In this document: positions 1 to 8,410 of the stretch, piece by piece
Layout of the letters: each line of letters begins with the position of its first letter
Position numbering within the stretch: the stretch's first letter is position 1
NCBI RefSeq assembly: GCF_001302565.1
Contig: NZ_CP012750.1
Coordinates: forward strand, 1,984,001-2,048,000
Source: Glutamicibacter halophytocola
GTDB taxonomy: Bacteria > Actinomycetota > Actinomycetes > Actinomycetales > Micrococcaceae
Length of the DNA: 64,000 nucleotides
Reading direction: 5' to 3'
Made by a program: the position numbers and the translations under genes
Notes under the pieces: generated by a model
The model's input: the letters and a program-made list of their open reading frames with translations, nothing else
What the model was told of the DNA's origin: nothing
Database searches by the model: none

Positions 1-1
1 C

Positions 2-1018
2 CTGTTATGCCTCGCCCATGTCCTGATGGAATTGCGCGGCGGATACTTTGGCTCAACAACCAATGCCGCCCTCAAGGATCTGGTGCACCCGAAACAGCTC
101 GGCCGCGCGATGGCTGCCAACCAGGGCCGCGACTCCGTGCTGATGCTCGGCTCCGCTCCCCTTGGCGGTGTATTGCTCGGATTCGGCGGCGGCATTGCCC
201 TGCTTGCCGTCGCTGTCCTGAAGCTGTTCGCTGCGGCCAGCGGGTTTGCCCTGCGCCGGCCTCTGCGGGCCGCACAGCAATCCTTCCGGGATCGAGGCGA
301 GGCCGGCACTGGCGGCGAAGAGAAAGTTGCCCACGGAATTCTGGCCGGCATGCACTGGTGTTTTTCCCGCCCGCAACTACGAGCGCTGCTGATTTTGATT
401 ACGGTCGTCAACATCGGCGTCAACGGGCTGATGACCGCTCTGATCTATGGGCTGGAGCAGCGTTCGGAAGCTCCGTGGATCATTGGGCTGGCATCGACGT
501 GCATGGGCGCTGGAATGCTGATCGGCTCGCTGGCGGCGACCTCGCTCATTGAAAAATTCCGCAGCGGGCTTCTGGCTTGCAATTGCCTCACTCTTCTTGG
601 CGCCGCCATGCTCCTCATCGGGTTTAACACGAACCTGTTGTGGATGGGCTCCATGCTGTTGCTCAGTTTCCTGAGCGTCCCCGCGCTCAACGCCGCAGTC
701 GGCGGATACTTCATGGCATGCGTCCCCCAGGACATGTCCGGGCGAGCGAATTCCTTGATTACCTTCATGGCCCTGGCCGCCTTGCCTTTGGCACCGCTGG
801 CCACCGGGCTCGGCCTGGAGTGGGTTGGCATGGGCCCGACACTCATCTTTTTCGGAGCATTGGTTTCCTTGGCTGCCATCTTGGCCTGGCTTTCGCCACA
901 GGTCCGAGGGATCCCTCGCCCCGGGCATTGGGTTGCTGCCGCATCTCCAGCACCGCTTGAACGCGCCAGTTCCGATGGCTCCCAGAAGTCCCCCGCCCCA
1001 ACGTCACCCACCGAATAG
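2..1018 (+). CDS. MFS transporter, C-terminal part (5' end outside window)
   Basis: The reading frame is open from the first bases of the window, so the N-terminus is missing. The visible part has repeated hydrophobic segments separated by short basic loops, ending in a Pro/Ser-rich cytoplasmic tail, as expected of the second half of a major facilitator superfamily exporter. An internal motif of type GRANSLITF and the Gly/Ala-rich helices fit the drug/macrolide-efflux type. The substrate cannot be told. The stop codon overlaps the ribosome-binding site of the next small gene, so the two are probably co-translated. Confidence 0.75.
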   Translation: MLCLAHVLMELRGGYFGSTTNAALKDLVHPKQLGRAMAANQGRDSVLMLGSAPLGGVLLGFGGGIALLAVAVLKLFAAASGFALRRPLRAAQQSFRDRGEAGTGGEEKVAHGILAGMHWCFSRPQLRALLILITVVNIGVNGLMTALIYGLEQRSEAPWIIGLASTCMGAGMLIGSLAATSLIEKFRSGLLACNCLTLLGAAMLLIGFNTNLLWMGSMLLLSFLSVPALNAAVGGYFMACVPQDMSGRANSLITFMALAALPLAPLATGLGLEWVGMGPTLIFFGALVSLAAILAWLSPQVRGIPRPGHWVAAASPAPLERASSDGSQKSPAPTSPTE

Positions 1019-1029
1019 GAGTACCCGAA

Positions 1030-1206
1030 GTGATTTCCGATCCCACTGCACCCGGTGAATCCCGGCTCAAGCGATCAGCCCTCAAACGCATGTTCAGCAG
1101 CGAAAAGCGGTACCGCCATGCTTCTGCGTTGGAGCGCCAGAACAACGATGAGGTTGCCCGAATGAGGCATCAAGTGCTGCGCAACGAGCAATGGATCTAT
1201 TTATAG
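1030..1206 (+). CDS. Small basic hypothetical protein, 58 aa
   Basis: A GTG start is preceded by AGGAG at 1017-1021, 8 bases upstream; this Shine-Dalgarno overlaps the stop codon of the MFS gene. The product is rich in Arg, Lys, Glu and Gln, has no membrane segment, and ends in WIYL. The position and ribosome-binding site argue for a real, translationally coupled gene. I do not recognise a family, and the function is unknown. Confidence 0.6.
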   Translation: MISDPTAPGESRLKRSALKRMFSSEKRYRHASALERQNNDEVARMRHQVLRNEQWIYL

Positions 1207-1277
1207 GGACGCAGGAAAAGTCTTGAAAGTTCCTCTAATCCATGGCTTTCATTTTCAACCGCTCCTACCCTAGGAAT

Positions 1278-1718
1278 ATGAACAAGCCGGCCCCACCCGT
1301 CATCAGCGCCATTACCCTCGGCGTGCGCGATGTCGGCGCTTCCACCAAGTTCTACACCGAGGGCCTGGGGTTTGAGCTGGTGCAGCCAGCCCACCCGGAA
1401 ATCGCCTTTGTCCGCGCCGGATATGGCTTGATGCTCGCCCTCTGGGACGTGAAACAGATGCCCAGCGAGTACGGCGATGTCGGGCACGGCCCATTGGCTC
1501 CGCCGATCTCGCTTGGGCATAACGTGCACTCGGATGCGGAAGTGGATCACCACTACCGGCGAGCGCTTGATGCGGGAGCAACGTCGATCACCGAGCCCAC
1601 CGTGCAGCCTTGGGGCGGCAAGAGTGCCTGCGTGGCCGATCCGGATGGCTTCCGCTGGGATTTTGTGCATAATCCGTCGTTTGTCATTGATGCCGACGGG
1701 CATGTTTCCTCGGTTTGA
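1278..1718 (+). CDS. VOC (glyoxalase/bleomycin-resistance) family protein
   Basis: About 146 residues with the glyoxalase-like fold pattern: an opening beta strand (ITLGVRDV), the FYTEGLGFEL helix-strand, and a closing segment in which DPDGFRWDF carries the usual metal/edge-strand motif. Family members are dioxygenases, isomerases or resistance proteins, and the substrate cannot be assigned. The frame is open from ATG 1242, but ATG 1278 (MNKP) fits the family N-terminus better and sits next to TAGGAAT. The gene converges on the nucleotidyltransferase-like gene that ends at 1725. Confidence 0.8.
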   Translation: MNKPAPPVISAITLGVRDVGASTKFYTEGLGFELVQPAHPEIAFVRAGYGLMLALWDVKQMPSEYGDVGHGPLAPPISLGHNVHSDAEVDHHYRRALDAGATSITEPTVQPWGGKSACVADPDGFRWDFVHNPSFVIDADGHVSSV

Positions 1719-1724
1719 GAATTG

Positions 1725-2339
1725 TCAGTCTTCAGCGATGTCCGTTGATGGTTTTCGTTCAGGCCAAGGTTCAGCGGTAAGCGACGGCCACTGGGATAGC
1801 CACCGTTTGGTCTTGGCTTCATACACGTTCCGGGGCGCGAGCACTGGGTTCGGAATGATCCTCCGGGCGAATAGATCTGCAAATCCATACGGCGCATAGG
1901 TGCTGATCTGCCCATTCGCATCGCTAGTGACTGCGAAGCAGCAGGTTTTCGCTGCGAAATGATCGATAGCGTCCGTGACGCTGGCGAATGGAATAGCTGG
2001 AACCCCGAAGTGTTCTTCGTACCAAATGTGGACGCGTGCTTCATTGCGGACTTCGATTTCTGCGTCGATGTCTTTGAAGAGTTCTTTTGCACGGCGAATG
2101 ACTGCATCTTCCGCCTCATAGGACGTATCTTCGTCGAAGTAGAAGAAGTCGTAGTCGCGAATCCCGTTTTGCGGGTCCTTGCCTTCCAGTACGTTCCATA
2201 CCGTTTGGAATAGCGCACCTGCGGTCAGCCACCAGTCGGAAAGGCCGAGCTGCGGGGCGAGCTGGAGTATTTGCCGATTGATCGGGTTGGCTTGAACGCA
2301 GGTTAGGAAAAGTTTTTCATCGGATGTATCCACGGTCAT
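1725..2339 (-). CDS. Nucleotidyltransferase-like protein (COG3575 type)
   Basis: A 204-aa protein with a nucleotidyltransferase-like core: the helix WWLTAGALFQTVWN is followed by IRDYDFFYFD, where the paired acidic residues resemble the metal-binding D-x-D of the Pol-beta superfamily. I place it in the COG3575 / NTP_transf_6 group by motif. The substrate is unknown. Its start overlaps the stop of the upstream GrpB-like gene by 4 bases (ATGA), so the two are translationally coupled and may be the tail of the SOS-controlled dnaE2 operon. Confidence 0.75.
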   Translation of the reverse strand: MTVDTSDEKLFLTCVQANPINRQILQLAPQLGLSDWWLTAGALFQTVWNVLEGKDPQNGIRDYDFFYFDEDTSYEAEDAVIRRAKELFKDIDAEIEVRNEARVHIWYEEHFGVPAIPFASVTDAIDHFAAKTCCFAVTSDANGQISTYAPYGFADLFARRIIPNPVLAPRNVYEAKTKRWLSQWPSLTAEPWPERKPSTDIAED

Positions 2340-2944
2340 GCCTTGCGTCGTTGGATTATGAATTTCGCTTTCCCGTCGAGGTAGCCGCGGCGATCTTGGA
2401 GCTGGCGAGCCGCTAGTCGCTCTTTGAGCTGTTGGTAGGCTGCCCTGTCTTCGGGGTTAGCTCGCAAGTGGTTTCTGAAGTTGAGGTAATAGGACCATTC
2501 GGTCTGCCCATAGGCGATGAGATGGACATTGATGAGCCTGATGTTTGTTTGGATCTCGAATCCGTACATCGTATCTGGGCGTAGGTTGCCCGCCTCTCCC
2601 CTGTAGATGAATCCGTGCTCAAGCAGCCAGCAATGCAGTTCTTCGCTATTTGCCTCGGGGACGGTTCCGATGATGATGTCCAAGATGGGTTTTGCCTTTA
2701 ATCCTGGTACGGCGGTGGAACCGATGTGCTCGATTGCCTTGACACCTGCTGGCATGTCGCCGTGCAGTATCTGTTGCAGTTGCGTGAAGGCTTGTTCCCA
2801 TTGGGGCGAATGGTTTGCTAGGCGTACTTCGCCCCTGTGCAGTCCGAGTTCTTTGCCGGTCAGCGCATCGACGAGCTTCGGGTTGAGTTGCAGAGGTTTG
2901 CCGGCGCGTATTCTGCTGGCTGTTTCTCTGCGCTCGGTATTCAT
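2336..2944 (-). CDS. GrpB family protein (UPF0157)
   Basis: A 202-aa protein with the GrpB/UPF0157 hallmark EHIGSTAVPGLKAKPILDI, in which the G-S and D-x-x motif resembles the nucleotidyltransferase active site. YLNFRNHLR near the C-terminus is also typical. GrpB-like domains are predicted nucleotidyltransferases and are sometimes fused to dephospho-CoA kinase; the biochemical role is not established. It starts 14 bases after the dnaE2 stop and overlaps the next gene by 4 bases, so it is probably part of the same transcript. Confidence 0.82.
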   Translation of the reverse strand: MNTERRETASRIRAGKPLQLNPKLVDALTGKELGLHRGEVRLANHSPQWEQAFTQLQQILHGDMPAGVKAIEHIGSTAVPGLKAKPILDIIIGTVPEANSEELHCWLLEHGFIYRGEAGNLRPDTMYGFEIQTNIRLINVHLIAYGQTEWSYYLNFRNHLRANPEDRAAYQQLKERLAARQLQDRRGYLDGKAKFIIQRRKA

Positions 2945-2958
2945 GGCTTCATCCTACG

Positions 2959-5900
2959 TCAGGCTCCGCGCTGGTCCAGCCCTTCGGCTTCCATGCGCTT
3001 GGCGAGTTCTCCAAGGCTTTCGCTCTTGCGTGCCCCCTCGGCGAGTTTTGGCCGATAGCTGGGTTGCGGCCGGGTGAGCTCGTCGAGATATCCGGCCGCA
3101 GGCAGCGTTTCTGGCTGATGCAGGTCCCAGGCGTTGAGCGCTTGCAGGGAGATGCCGCGTGGCCCGGTGCGCCGGGTGACCCCGTGGATGAGCAGCATGC
3201 GGGTGGAGAAGAGCAGCGGCCCGGTGCGTTGCTGCGTGTCATCGAAGAAGGTGGCGTCGATGCAGCCGGTGCCGTCATCCACGGAAATGAAGACCACGCG
3301 CTTGCCTCCGCGCATGGGAGGGGTCTGTGTGGCCACGCGTACCCCGGCGACCAGCACTTCGGTTCCGTTGCGCAAATGCAGCAGCTCGGCGGCTTGTGTC
3401 ACGGGCAAGTGCGCCAGGCGTTGCCGGTAGGAGGAGATCAGGTGCTCGCTGGCGTCCAAGTGCATCAGGTCCAGTTCGGTGCGCACTACTTCGGCTGGAT
3501 CCAGCTGTACTCCGTTGGCTTTGATGTGTTCGATTTTCCCGAGGTCCAGTGCCAGCTGTCCGGGTCCCGGACGGTATTTGGCCGGAAGGGAGCTATGCGC
3601 CATGGATTGGGTATGGGCGATGGTGTCGGCACGGGAGGTTCCTGCAAGCAGGGAATCGAAGACTCCGAGGGCTGCAAGATTCTGGTAGGTGCGGCGCGAG
3701 AGTCCTGCGCGGGCTCGGACATCGGCCAGGTGCTCATAAGGTTGGCCGGCAACCAGGCGTTCGACTTCGCGTTCGCTCATCTGGTGGATATCGCGGAAGG
3801 CCAGGCGGATTCCATAGCGTCCTGGGCGCAGCGAGCTGGGTGCGCGGGGCACCACTGGGAGCTTCGAAGGAGCAGATTCGAAAACTCGTTCGACTCGATA
3901 GTGCCCCGTGGAGCGGTTGATATCCAGCGGGAGGATGGGAACGCCCATTCTGCGCGCCTCGGAGACCAGCAGCCGCTTGGGATACATGCCCGGGTCGTGT
4001 TCCCAGATCCCGGCGAGGAAGGCCTCGGGGTGATGGGCTTTGAGCCAGGCCGAGTGGTAGGTGGGTACGGCAAAGGCGGCCCCGTGGGCCTTGCAGAATC
4101 CGAAGGATCCAAAGCCGGATAATACTTCCCAGACATTATCGATCACTTCGGGGGTGAAGCCGTTCTTCACCGCCTCGGTGCGCACATAGCGTTCCACTGC
4201 TGGTTCCTTCTCCGGGTTGCCCAGCAGCCGACGGTAGACATCGGCCATCCCCAGCCCGCAACCGGTGAGCACATCGAGCATGCGCAGCACCTGTTCGTGG
4301 AAGACGGTGACCCCGTGGGTTTCGGCGAGCGCGGGAATCAGCTTCGGGTGCAGGTATTGGGCCGGGGCGAATCCGTGGCGGTGTTCCAGGTAGGGCTTGA
4401 CCATATTCGATTGCATGGGACCCGGGCGGAACAGGGAGATGTCAATGATCAGGTCGTTGAATTCGCGGGGCGCGAGCTTGCCGACCAGTTCGCGCTGCCC
4501 CGGGGATTCGATCTGGAAGCAGCCCAGCGTATGGGTGGAGCGGATCAATTCGAAGGTGGGTTCGTCATCCAGCGGCACCCTGGCCAGGTCGATCACTCCG
4601 GTGGCGTCGATGTAGCTGTCGTCGGCATGCCCGCCGGCGCGAGCTGCCTGCTCTTTGCTCGGGTGCAGGCGGGCGATCTCCTCGAGCGTGTAGGCGATGG
4701 CTGATTGCATGCGCACCCCGAGCACGTCGAGCTTGATCAAGCCCATCAGGTCCATGTCGTGCTTGTCGAATTGGCTCATCTGCAGCCCGATGCCCGAGGG
4801 CTGGACCGGGGTGCGGTCCAGCAGGCTCGCGTCGGAGAGGATCACCCCGCAGGGATGCATGGAGATATGCCGGGGCAGCCGGTCCAGGCGCTCGGTGGCG
4901 TCGATGAGGATATCGAGCTGGGTGTCATCGGTGATGCGCTCGGCCAAGGCGGCCAGTTCGGGCTTCTCGGTGAGCGCTTCGCGGAAAGAGGATGCGGAGA
5001 AGCGCCAGAGCTGCTTGGCGATTTCGTCAATCTGCTCTTGTTCGATGCCCAGTGCGGATCCGGCATCGCGCACTGCGCCGCGAGCCCGGTAGGCGTTCTG
5101 CATGCTCATCAGGCTCACGCGCTCCTCTCCGTAGGTGGAGAAGATCTTGCGGTAGATCTCGTGGCGGCGCGCGGATTCCACGTCGATGTCGATATCGGGC
5201 AGGGTGGTTCGGGTATCCGAAAGGAAGCGCTCGAACACCAGGTCATGGGCTAGCGGGTTCACCTGGCTGATGCCCAGCAGGTAGTTCACCAGCGAGGAGG
5301 CGCCCGAACCGCGGGCCGCAACACGCACCCCCATGTCAGTGATCAACTTGACGGTTTCGGCAACGGTCAGGAAGTATCCGGCGAAGTCCAGCCGGTCGAT
5401 CACCCCCAGCTCGAGGTCCAGCTGCTTCTCGATCAGGTTCCGGTCGGTGTCAGGCAGCAGGCGCGGGACCGCTGCGAAGACGCGTTCGGTTAGTTCCTGC
5501 TGGGCTGGGCGATAGAGTCCGATGATTTTTGCCTCGGGGATCACCGGCTTCTTCCACCCGAGGTCTGCGACGGGATCCAGTGCCGCCCACGCGGCAAGCT
5601 GTTCGGTATCGCGCAGCATCTGATGGGCCCAGATCCGCTCGGTGGCGTTGCCGATTTCGGTGGCAAGCTGCTGCATCTGCTGCGGGGTTTTCAGCCAGCC
5701 CTGCCCATTGGGCTGGCAGGAATCCAGGTTTTTCAAGCTGTGCAGGGTGCGTGCGGAGTCAATGATATCTGCGGTGACCGCCCCGTCGGGGTCCACATAG
5801 CGCACGGCATTGGTGAGCACGGACTTAATCCCCCGCTCTTGGGCGTAGCGCAGCAAGCGGGCGGCTTCGCCGAGGCTGTAGCGTGAACCATGCGCAGAGA

Positions 5901-6414
5901 GGTAGGTGGTGATTTCCACTCGCAGCATCTTCCCCACCCGCTTTTTCCAGTCGGCCATGAGGGTGCGCGCCTGGGCGTATTTTCCCTTGAGGATTGCCCT
6001 GGCTACATCGGACTCGCCACCGATCAGGATCATCAGGTTGCCTTCGCGGCCCAGTTCCCCAACCTGACTGGTGCTCAGTCCCGGAACGCCGTGCGCGGTG
6101 CTGTGCGCGAGGGTAATCGTTCGGCATAACGCTGCGTAGCCAGCTCCTGCGCAACCGCCGCGAGCTAGCACGGTGATTCTTGCGAGGGTTTCGCCGGCAG
6201 AGTCGAGCACCGCGAGGTTGGCACCGAGGATGGGCGCCAGACCTTCTGCTATGCAGGCGGCGACGTGCTTGACTGCTCCATATAGCCCGTCCCGGTCAGT
6301 GAGTGCCAGCATCTGCGCACCGTGGGCTTTGGCCGCTTGGGCCAAGGCGCGCGGGTGCGACACCCCGTAGTGGGCGCTATAGGAAGAACTGACGTTCAAA
6401 TGGGTGAAGCTCAT
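2959..6414 (-). CDS. dnaE2: Error-prone DNA polymerase III alpha subunit DnaE2 (ImuC)
   Basis: 1151 aa, normal for DnaE2. An N-terminal PHP domain starts with FTHLNVSSSYSAHYG and lacks several of the usual PHP metal histidines. The polymerase core carries PDIDID near residue 406, and helix-hairpin-helix and OB-fold regions follow in the C-terminal third. DnaE2 does translesion synthesis with ImuA and ImuB during the SOS response. It lies 36 bases behind a DUF6504-like gene under a strong LexA box, but neither imuA nor imuB is present here. ATG is preceded by GAAGG. A degenerate LexA-like site lies directly in front of it. Confidence 0.95.
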   Translation of the reverse strand: MSFTHLNVSSSYSAHYGVSHPRALAQAAKAHGAQMLALTDRDGLYGAVKHVAACIAEGLAPILGANLAVLDSAGETLARITVLARGGCAGAGYAALCRTITLAHSTAHGVPGLSTSQVGELGREGNLMILIGGESDVARAILKGKYAQARTLMADWKKRVGKMLRVEITTYLSAHGSRYSLGEAARLLRYAQERGIKSVLTNAVRYVDPDGAVTADIIDSARTLHSLKNLDSCQPNGQGWLKTPQQMQQLATEIGNATERIWAHQMLRDTEQLAAWAALDPVADLGWKKPVIPEAKIIGLYRPAQQELTERVFAAVPRLLPDTDRNLIEKQLDLELGVIDRLDFAGYFLTVAETVKLITDMGVRVAARGSGASSLVNYLLGISQVNPLAHDLVFERFLSDTRTTLPDIDIDVESARRHEIYRKIFSTYGEERVSLMSMQNAYRARGAVRDAGSALGIEQEQIDEIAKQLWRFSASSFREALTEKPELAALAERITDDTQLDILIDATERLDRLPRHISMHPCGVILSDASLLDRTPVQPSGIGLQMSQFDKHDMDLMGLIKLDVLGVRMQSAIAYTLEEIARLHPSKEQAARAGGHADDSYIDATGVIDLARVPLDDEPTFELIRSTHTLGCFQIESPGQRELVGKLAPREFNDLIIDISLFRPGPMQSNMVKPYLEHRHGFAPAQYLHPKLIPALAETHGVTVFHEQVLRMLDVLTGCGLGMADVYRRLLGNPEKEPAVERYVRTEAVKNGFTPEVIDNVWEVLSGFGSFGFCKAHGAAFAVPTYHSAWLKAHHPEAFLAGIWEHDPGMYPKRLLVSEARRMGVPILPLDINRSTGHYRVERVFESAPSKLPVVPRAPSSLRPGRYGIRLAFRDIHQMSEREVERLVAGQPYEHLADVRARAGLSRRTYQNLAALGVFDSLLAGTSRADTIAHTQSMAHSSLPAKYRPGPGQLALDLGKIEHIKANGVQLDPAEVVRTELDLMHLDASEHLISSYRQRLAHLPVTQAAELLHLRNGTEVLVAGVRVATQTPPMRGGKRVVFISVDDGTGCIDATFFDDTQQRTGPLLFSTRMLLIHGVTRRTGPRGISLQALNAWDLHQPETLPAAGYLDELTRPQPSYRPKLAEGARKSESLGELAKRMEAEGLDQRGA

Positions 6415-6423
6415 TGCGGTCCT

Positions 6424-6439
6424 TCGAATATATGTTCCC
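6424..6439. promoter_or_regulatory. Degenerate LexA/SOS-box-like site before dnaE2
   Basis: TCGAATATATGTTCCC matches the actinobacterial SOS box TCGAAC-N4-GTTCGA at 9 of 12 fixed positions. It sits in the 36-base gap between the DUF6504-like gene and dnaE2. It could be a weak second operator or chance. Confidence 0.35.
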
Positions 6440-6450
6440 CTGGCTGCGGA

Positions 6451-6765
6451 CTAGGCGCTGCGGGCCAGGGACTCATGCACACGCACCAGTCGCCAGCGTT
6501 CGGTTTGCGCGTCAAAACTGACGTCAACGCTGTGCACCTGCTGGGGTCCGCGCACCGCAACCAGTTGCAGTCGCCACATCTCATAGTCGGCGATTCCTGC
6601 GCCGATTCCGCGAGGAATCCGCAGGTTTTCGTCCCACCATTTGCGGCGCTCGAACCAGCGTTGAGGCTCGGCAGCCAGGCGGTAGTCCTGCCCCTGCCAG
6701 CTCACGCGCAACGGCATTCCATTCGCTGCGCGGGCAACCTCGATTGACTCGGTGAACATCCCCAC
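6451..6765 (-). CDS. DUF6504-like protein of the SOS mutagenesis unit
   Basis: About 104 aa. The core reads as a small beta-rich domain (RVSWQGQDYRLAAEPQRW, then MWRLQLVAV), which resembles the DUF6504 proteins that sit between Y-family polymerase and dnaE2 genes in actinobacteria. The frame is open further upstream, but GTG at 6765 has AAGGAG 7 bases before it and lies just behind the LexA box, so I choose that start. Biochemical function is unknown. It is the first gene after the SOS box and precedes dnaE2 by 36 bases. Confidence 0.7.
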   Translation of the reverse strand: MGMFTESIEVARAANGMPLRVSWQGQDYRLAAEPQRWFERRKWWDENLRIPRGIGAGIADYEMWRLQLVAVRGPQQVHSVDVSFDAQTERWRLVRVHESLARSA

Positions 6766-6796
6766 GTGTGCACTCCTTACTTGGTAGAACCATCCT

Positions 6797-6816
6797 ATTC
6801 GAACACGTGTTCGAAT
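6797..6816. promoter_or_regulatory. LexA binding site (SOS box), perfect 20-bp palindrome
   Basis: ATTCGAACACGTGTTCGAAT is a perfect palindrome containing the actinobacterial LexA consensus CGAAC-N4-GTTCG. It lies about 30 bases upstream of the DUF6504-like GTG start on the minus strand. It should repress the DUF6504-dnaE2 unit until DNA damage. Confidence 0.92.
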
Positions 6817-7394
6817 GACAGTTACACTAGTCAGGCGCACCGACAGTTTGGGTTAGCCGGGCACCGCTTCGCGAAAAGCTGTACTGAGCGCAAAGGGAGT
6901 TCCGTTGACCTCGAAGCTGGTCGCAATTCCCATCGCCAGGCCAATGGGCCTAAGGCACTGGCAACCATAAAAGACCACCATTGCCTCTAGTACCTTCCGG
7001 CCCTGGGACCGCCGCGAGGCATTCCGCATCAAGCAAAATAGCCAATCCAGTTCCTCGAATCACCAAATGGAAGTGGTTCTGGGAGCAAGCCGGAGCTAGC
7101 GAGGTGGCACTCGAACTCGCCTGGGTGATTGCAGGCAAGAATGCTTCAAAACCCGTCGGTTGCGAGCAGCCGAAAGAGACAAACCATGGAGAAAAGATAC
7201 CTGCGGGCGGGAAAGCCAGATGAGTCCAATGGCTTAGGTGCTACCGGATCGAGCAAACGAAGGCCTGATACTCATCGCCGCGAGCTTGATAGTATGCGGT
7301 AAGCTAACCCAGCCGCAGAAGATCCAGCAACCATAAAACGGTTATTTTGTGTGTACCCATAAAAATGTTTACGTGTTGTCGTTAGGATTGAACT
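6817..7394. other. Gene-free stretch upstream of the SOS unit
   Basis: Short frames exist on both strands but none has a credible ribosome-binding site, family motif or length. No RNA gene or clear repeat was seen. The 3' part becomes AT-rich toward the small gene at 7395. Confidence 0.5.
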
Positions 7395-7697
7395 ATGGAG
7401 ACTTTCAAACGCCAAAATTATGTAGATTACTTGGTGAATGAATATGGTTACGAAGCTCGCATAACACCTTGGGGGATCTACATTGAATACCCAAATTTTG
7501 ACGACAACGGGCTCGCGATCATCAAATGGAGGGTCACAGAAAAAGATCTTGCCAGCTTGAACGGGATTAAAATGCCGCGAGGTTTTACTGGTGGCGAGCA
7601 ATACGCATTCTCACAATTGATAACAGCACTTCATACTTTCACTGGTTCACGAGGAACCATGTACGGAGCAAGCATGAGAATAGAGACAGAAGACTAA
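7395..7697 (+). CDS. Orphan hypothetical protein, 100 aa
   Basis: ATG follows AGGATTGAACT, an acceptable ribosome-binding site. The product is small, soluble and rich in aromatic residues (YVDYLVNEYGYEARITPWGI), with no membrane segment. I recognise no family. Codon and base composition are more AT-rich than most of the window, which suggests acquired DNA. It converges on the secreted protein gene at 7760 and shares a bidirectional terminator with it. Its size and acidity would fit an immunity-type protein, but that is speculation. Confidence 0.6.
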   Translation: METFKRQNYVDYLVNEYGYEARITPWGIYIEYPNFDDNGLAIIKWRVTEKDLASLNGIKMPRGFTGGEQYAFSQLITALHTFTGSRGTMYGASMRIETED

Positions 7698-7733
7698 GAA
7701 TGGCTATGGCGCAAATACGCCATAGCCATTCTT
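7696..7733. terminator. Bidirectional terminator between convergent genes
   Basis: A perfect 16-bp stem (7696-7711 with 7718-7733, arm beginning AAGAATGGCTATGG) with a 6-base loop overlaps the stop of the + gene and lies 26 bases past the end of the - gene. A/T-rich ends give a U-tract in either direction. Confidence 0.85.
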
Positions 7734-7759
7734 GTAGTCAGTGATCCATTGAAATCTTA

Positions 7760-8410
7760 TTATTTACCGCAGGCTCGGCTCACGCTATCTGGATGAGATG
7801 TGATGATACGAGAATTTGTGGTCGAGACTGCCGTTGTGACACCGACTCTTTTGAAGATGCGGTCACGGGAATCTCGCAGTTCATAAACTCCACCGTAGCG
7901 GACGGTTTTATTGCTGCTCTGATATTTCTTCAGGCATGGCCAGTTTAATGCTTCATTGGTTGCCCAATCGGCAAATTCCCTCCAGTTTACCCCCAAATAC
8001 ACGGCCTGGTTGTTCCAATCATTCATGTGGCCAGCTTTAATATGCCGATAGCCCCAACCTACATTGTCGCCATTGATGACTTTGTTTGTACCGCAACGCA
8101 GATAGGCTGTACGCCCTGAGACTCCTTTGACCGCTTGCCGGTTGAAAGTCCTGACGAGTTTTTCGTTCTTATCGAAAACGCCACATGGTGACCAATACGC
8201 TGCGGGTTGCCCAACCCCTAGCTTTTGTGCAACGTTTTCAAAATAGAATCGTTCTCCACTTTTTCCTACTGCGTAGGCTGGAGTGGTCTGTGTTTCTACA
8301 AAATTTTCTGTCTCCGTCTGCGCCGCATTAGCAGGCGCGCTCACCAGTGAGCTGCCTAGTAGTAATACACCGAGAATAAGCGAAGTAGACTTTTTCAAAG
8401 AATTCCTCAA
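7760..8410 (-). CDS. Secreted hypothetical protein with toxin-like (BECR-type) motifs
   Basis: 216 aa. Residues 1-30 form a clear Sec signal peptide (MRNSLKKS, hydrophobic core LILGVLLLGS, cleavage near ANA-AQ). The mature part has four cysteines, so two disulfides are possible. It carries GYRHIKAGHMNDW (His-x4-His) and, near the end, SRIITSHPD. A His-containing helix followed by a late strand reading [IV]-T-x-x-P recalls the barnase/EndoU/colicin/RelE (BECR) RNase toxins. That is pattern inference, not a confirmed family match. No export or adhesin domain is attached. The gene is AT-richer than its neighbours. Confidence 0.7.
   Translation of the reverse strand: MRNSLKKSTSLILGVLLLGSSLVSAPANAAQTETENFVETQTTPAYAVGKSGERFYFENVAQKLGVGQPAAYWSPCGVFDKNEKLVRTFNRQAVKGVSGRTAYLRCGTNKVINGDNVGWGYRHIKAGHMNDWNNQAVYLGVNWREFADWATNEALNWPCLKKYQSSNKTVRYGGVYELRDSRDRIFKRVGVTTAVSTTNSRIITSHPDSVSRACGK

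Noticed and set aside
6950-7138. Minus-strand frame with NHFHLVIRG, similar to a Y1 transposase motif
   Set aside because: Only one short match, without the rest of the transposase domain.
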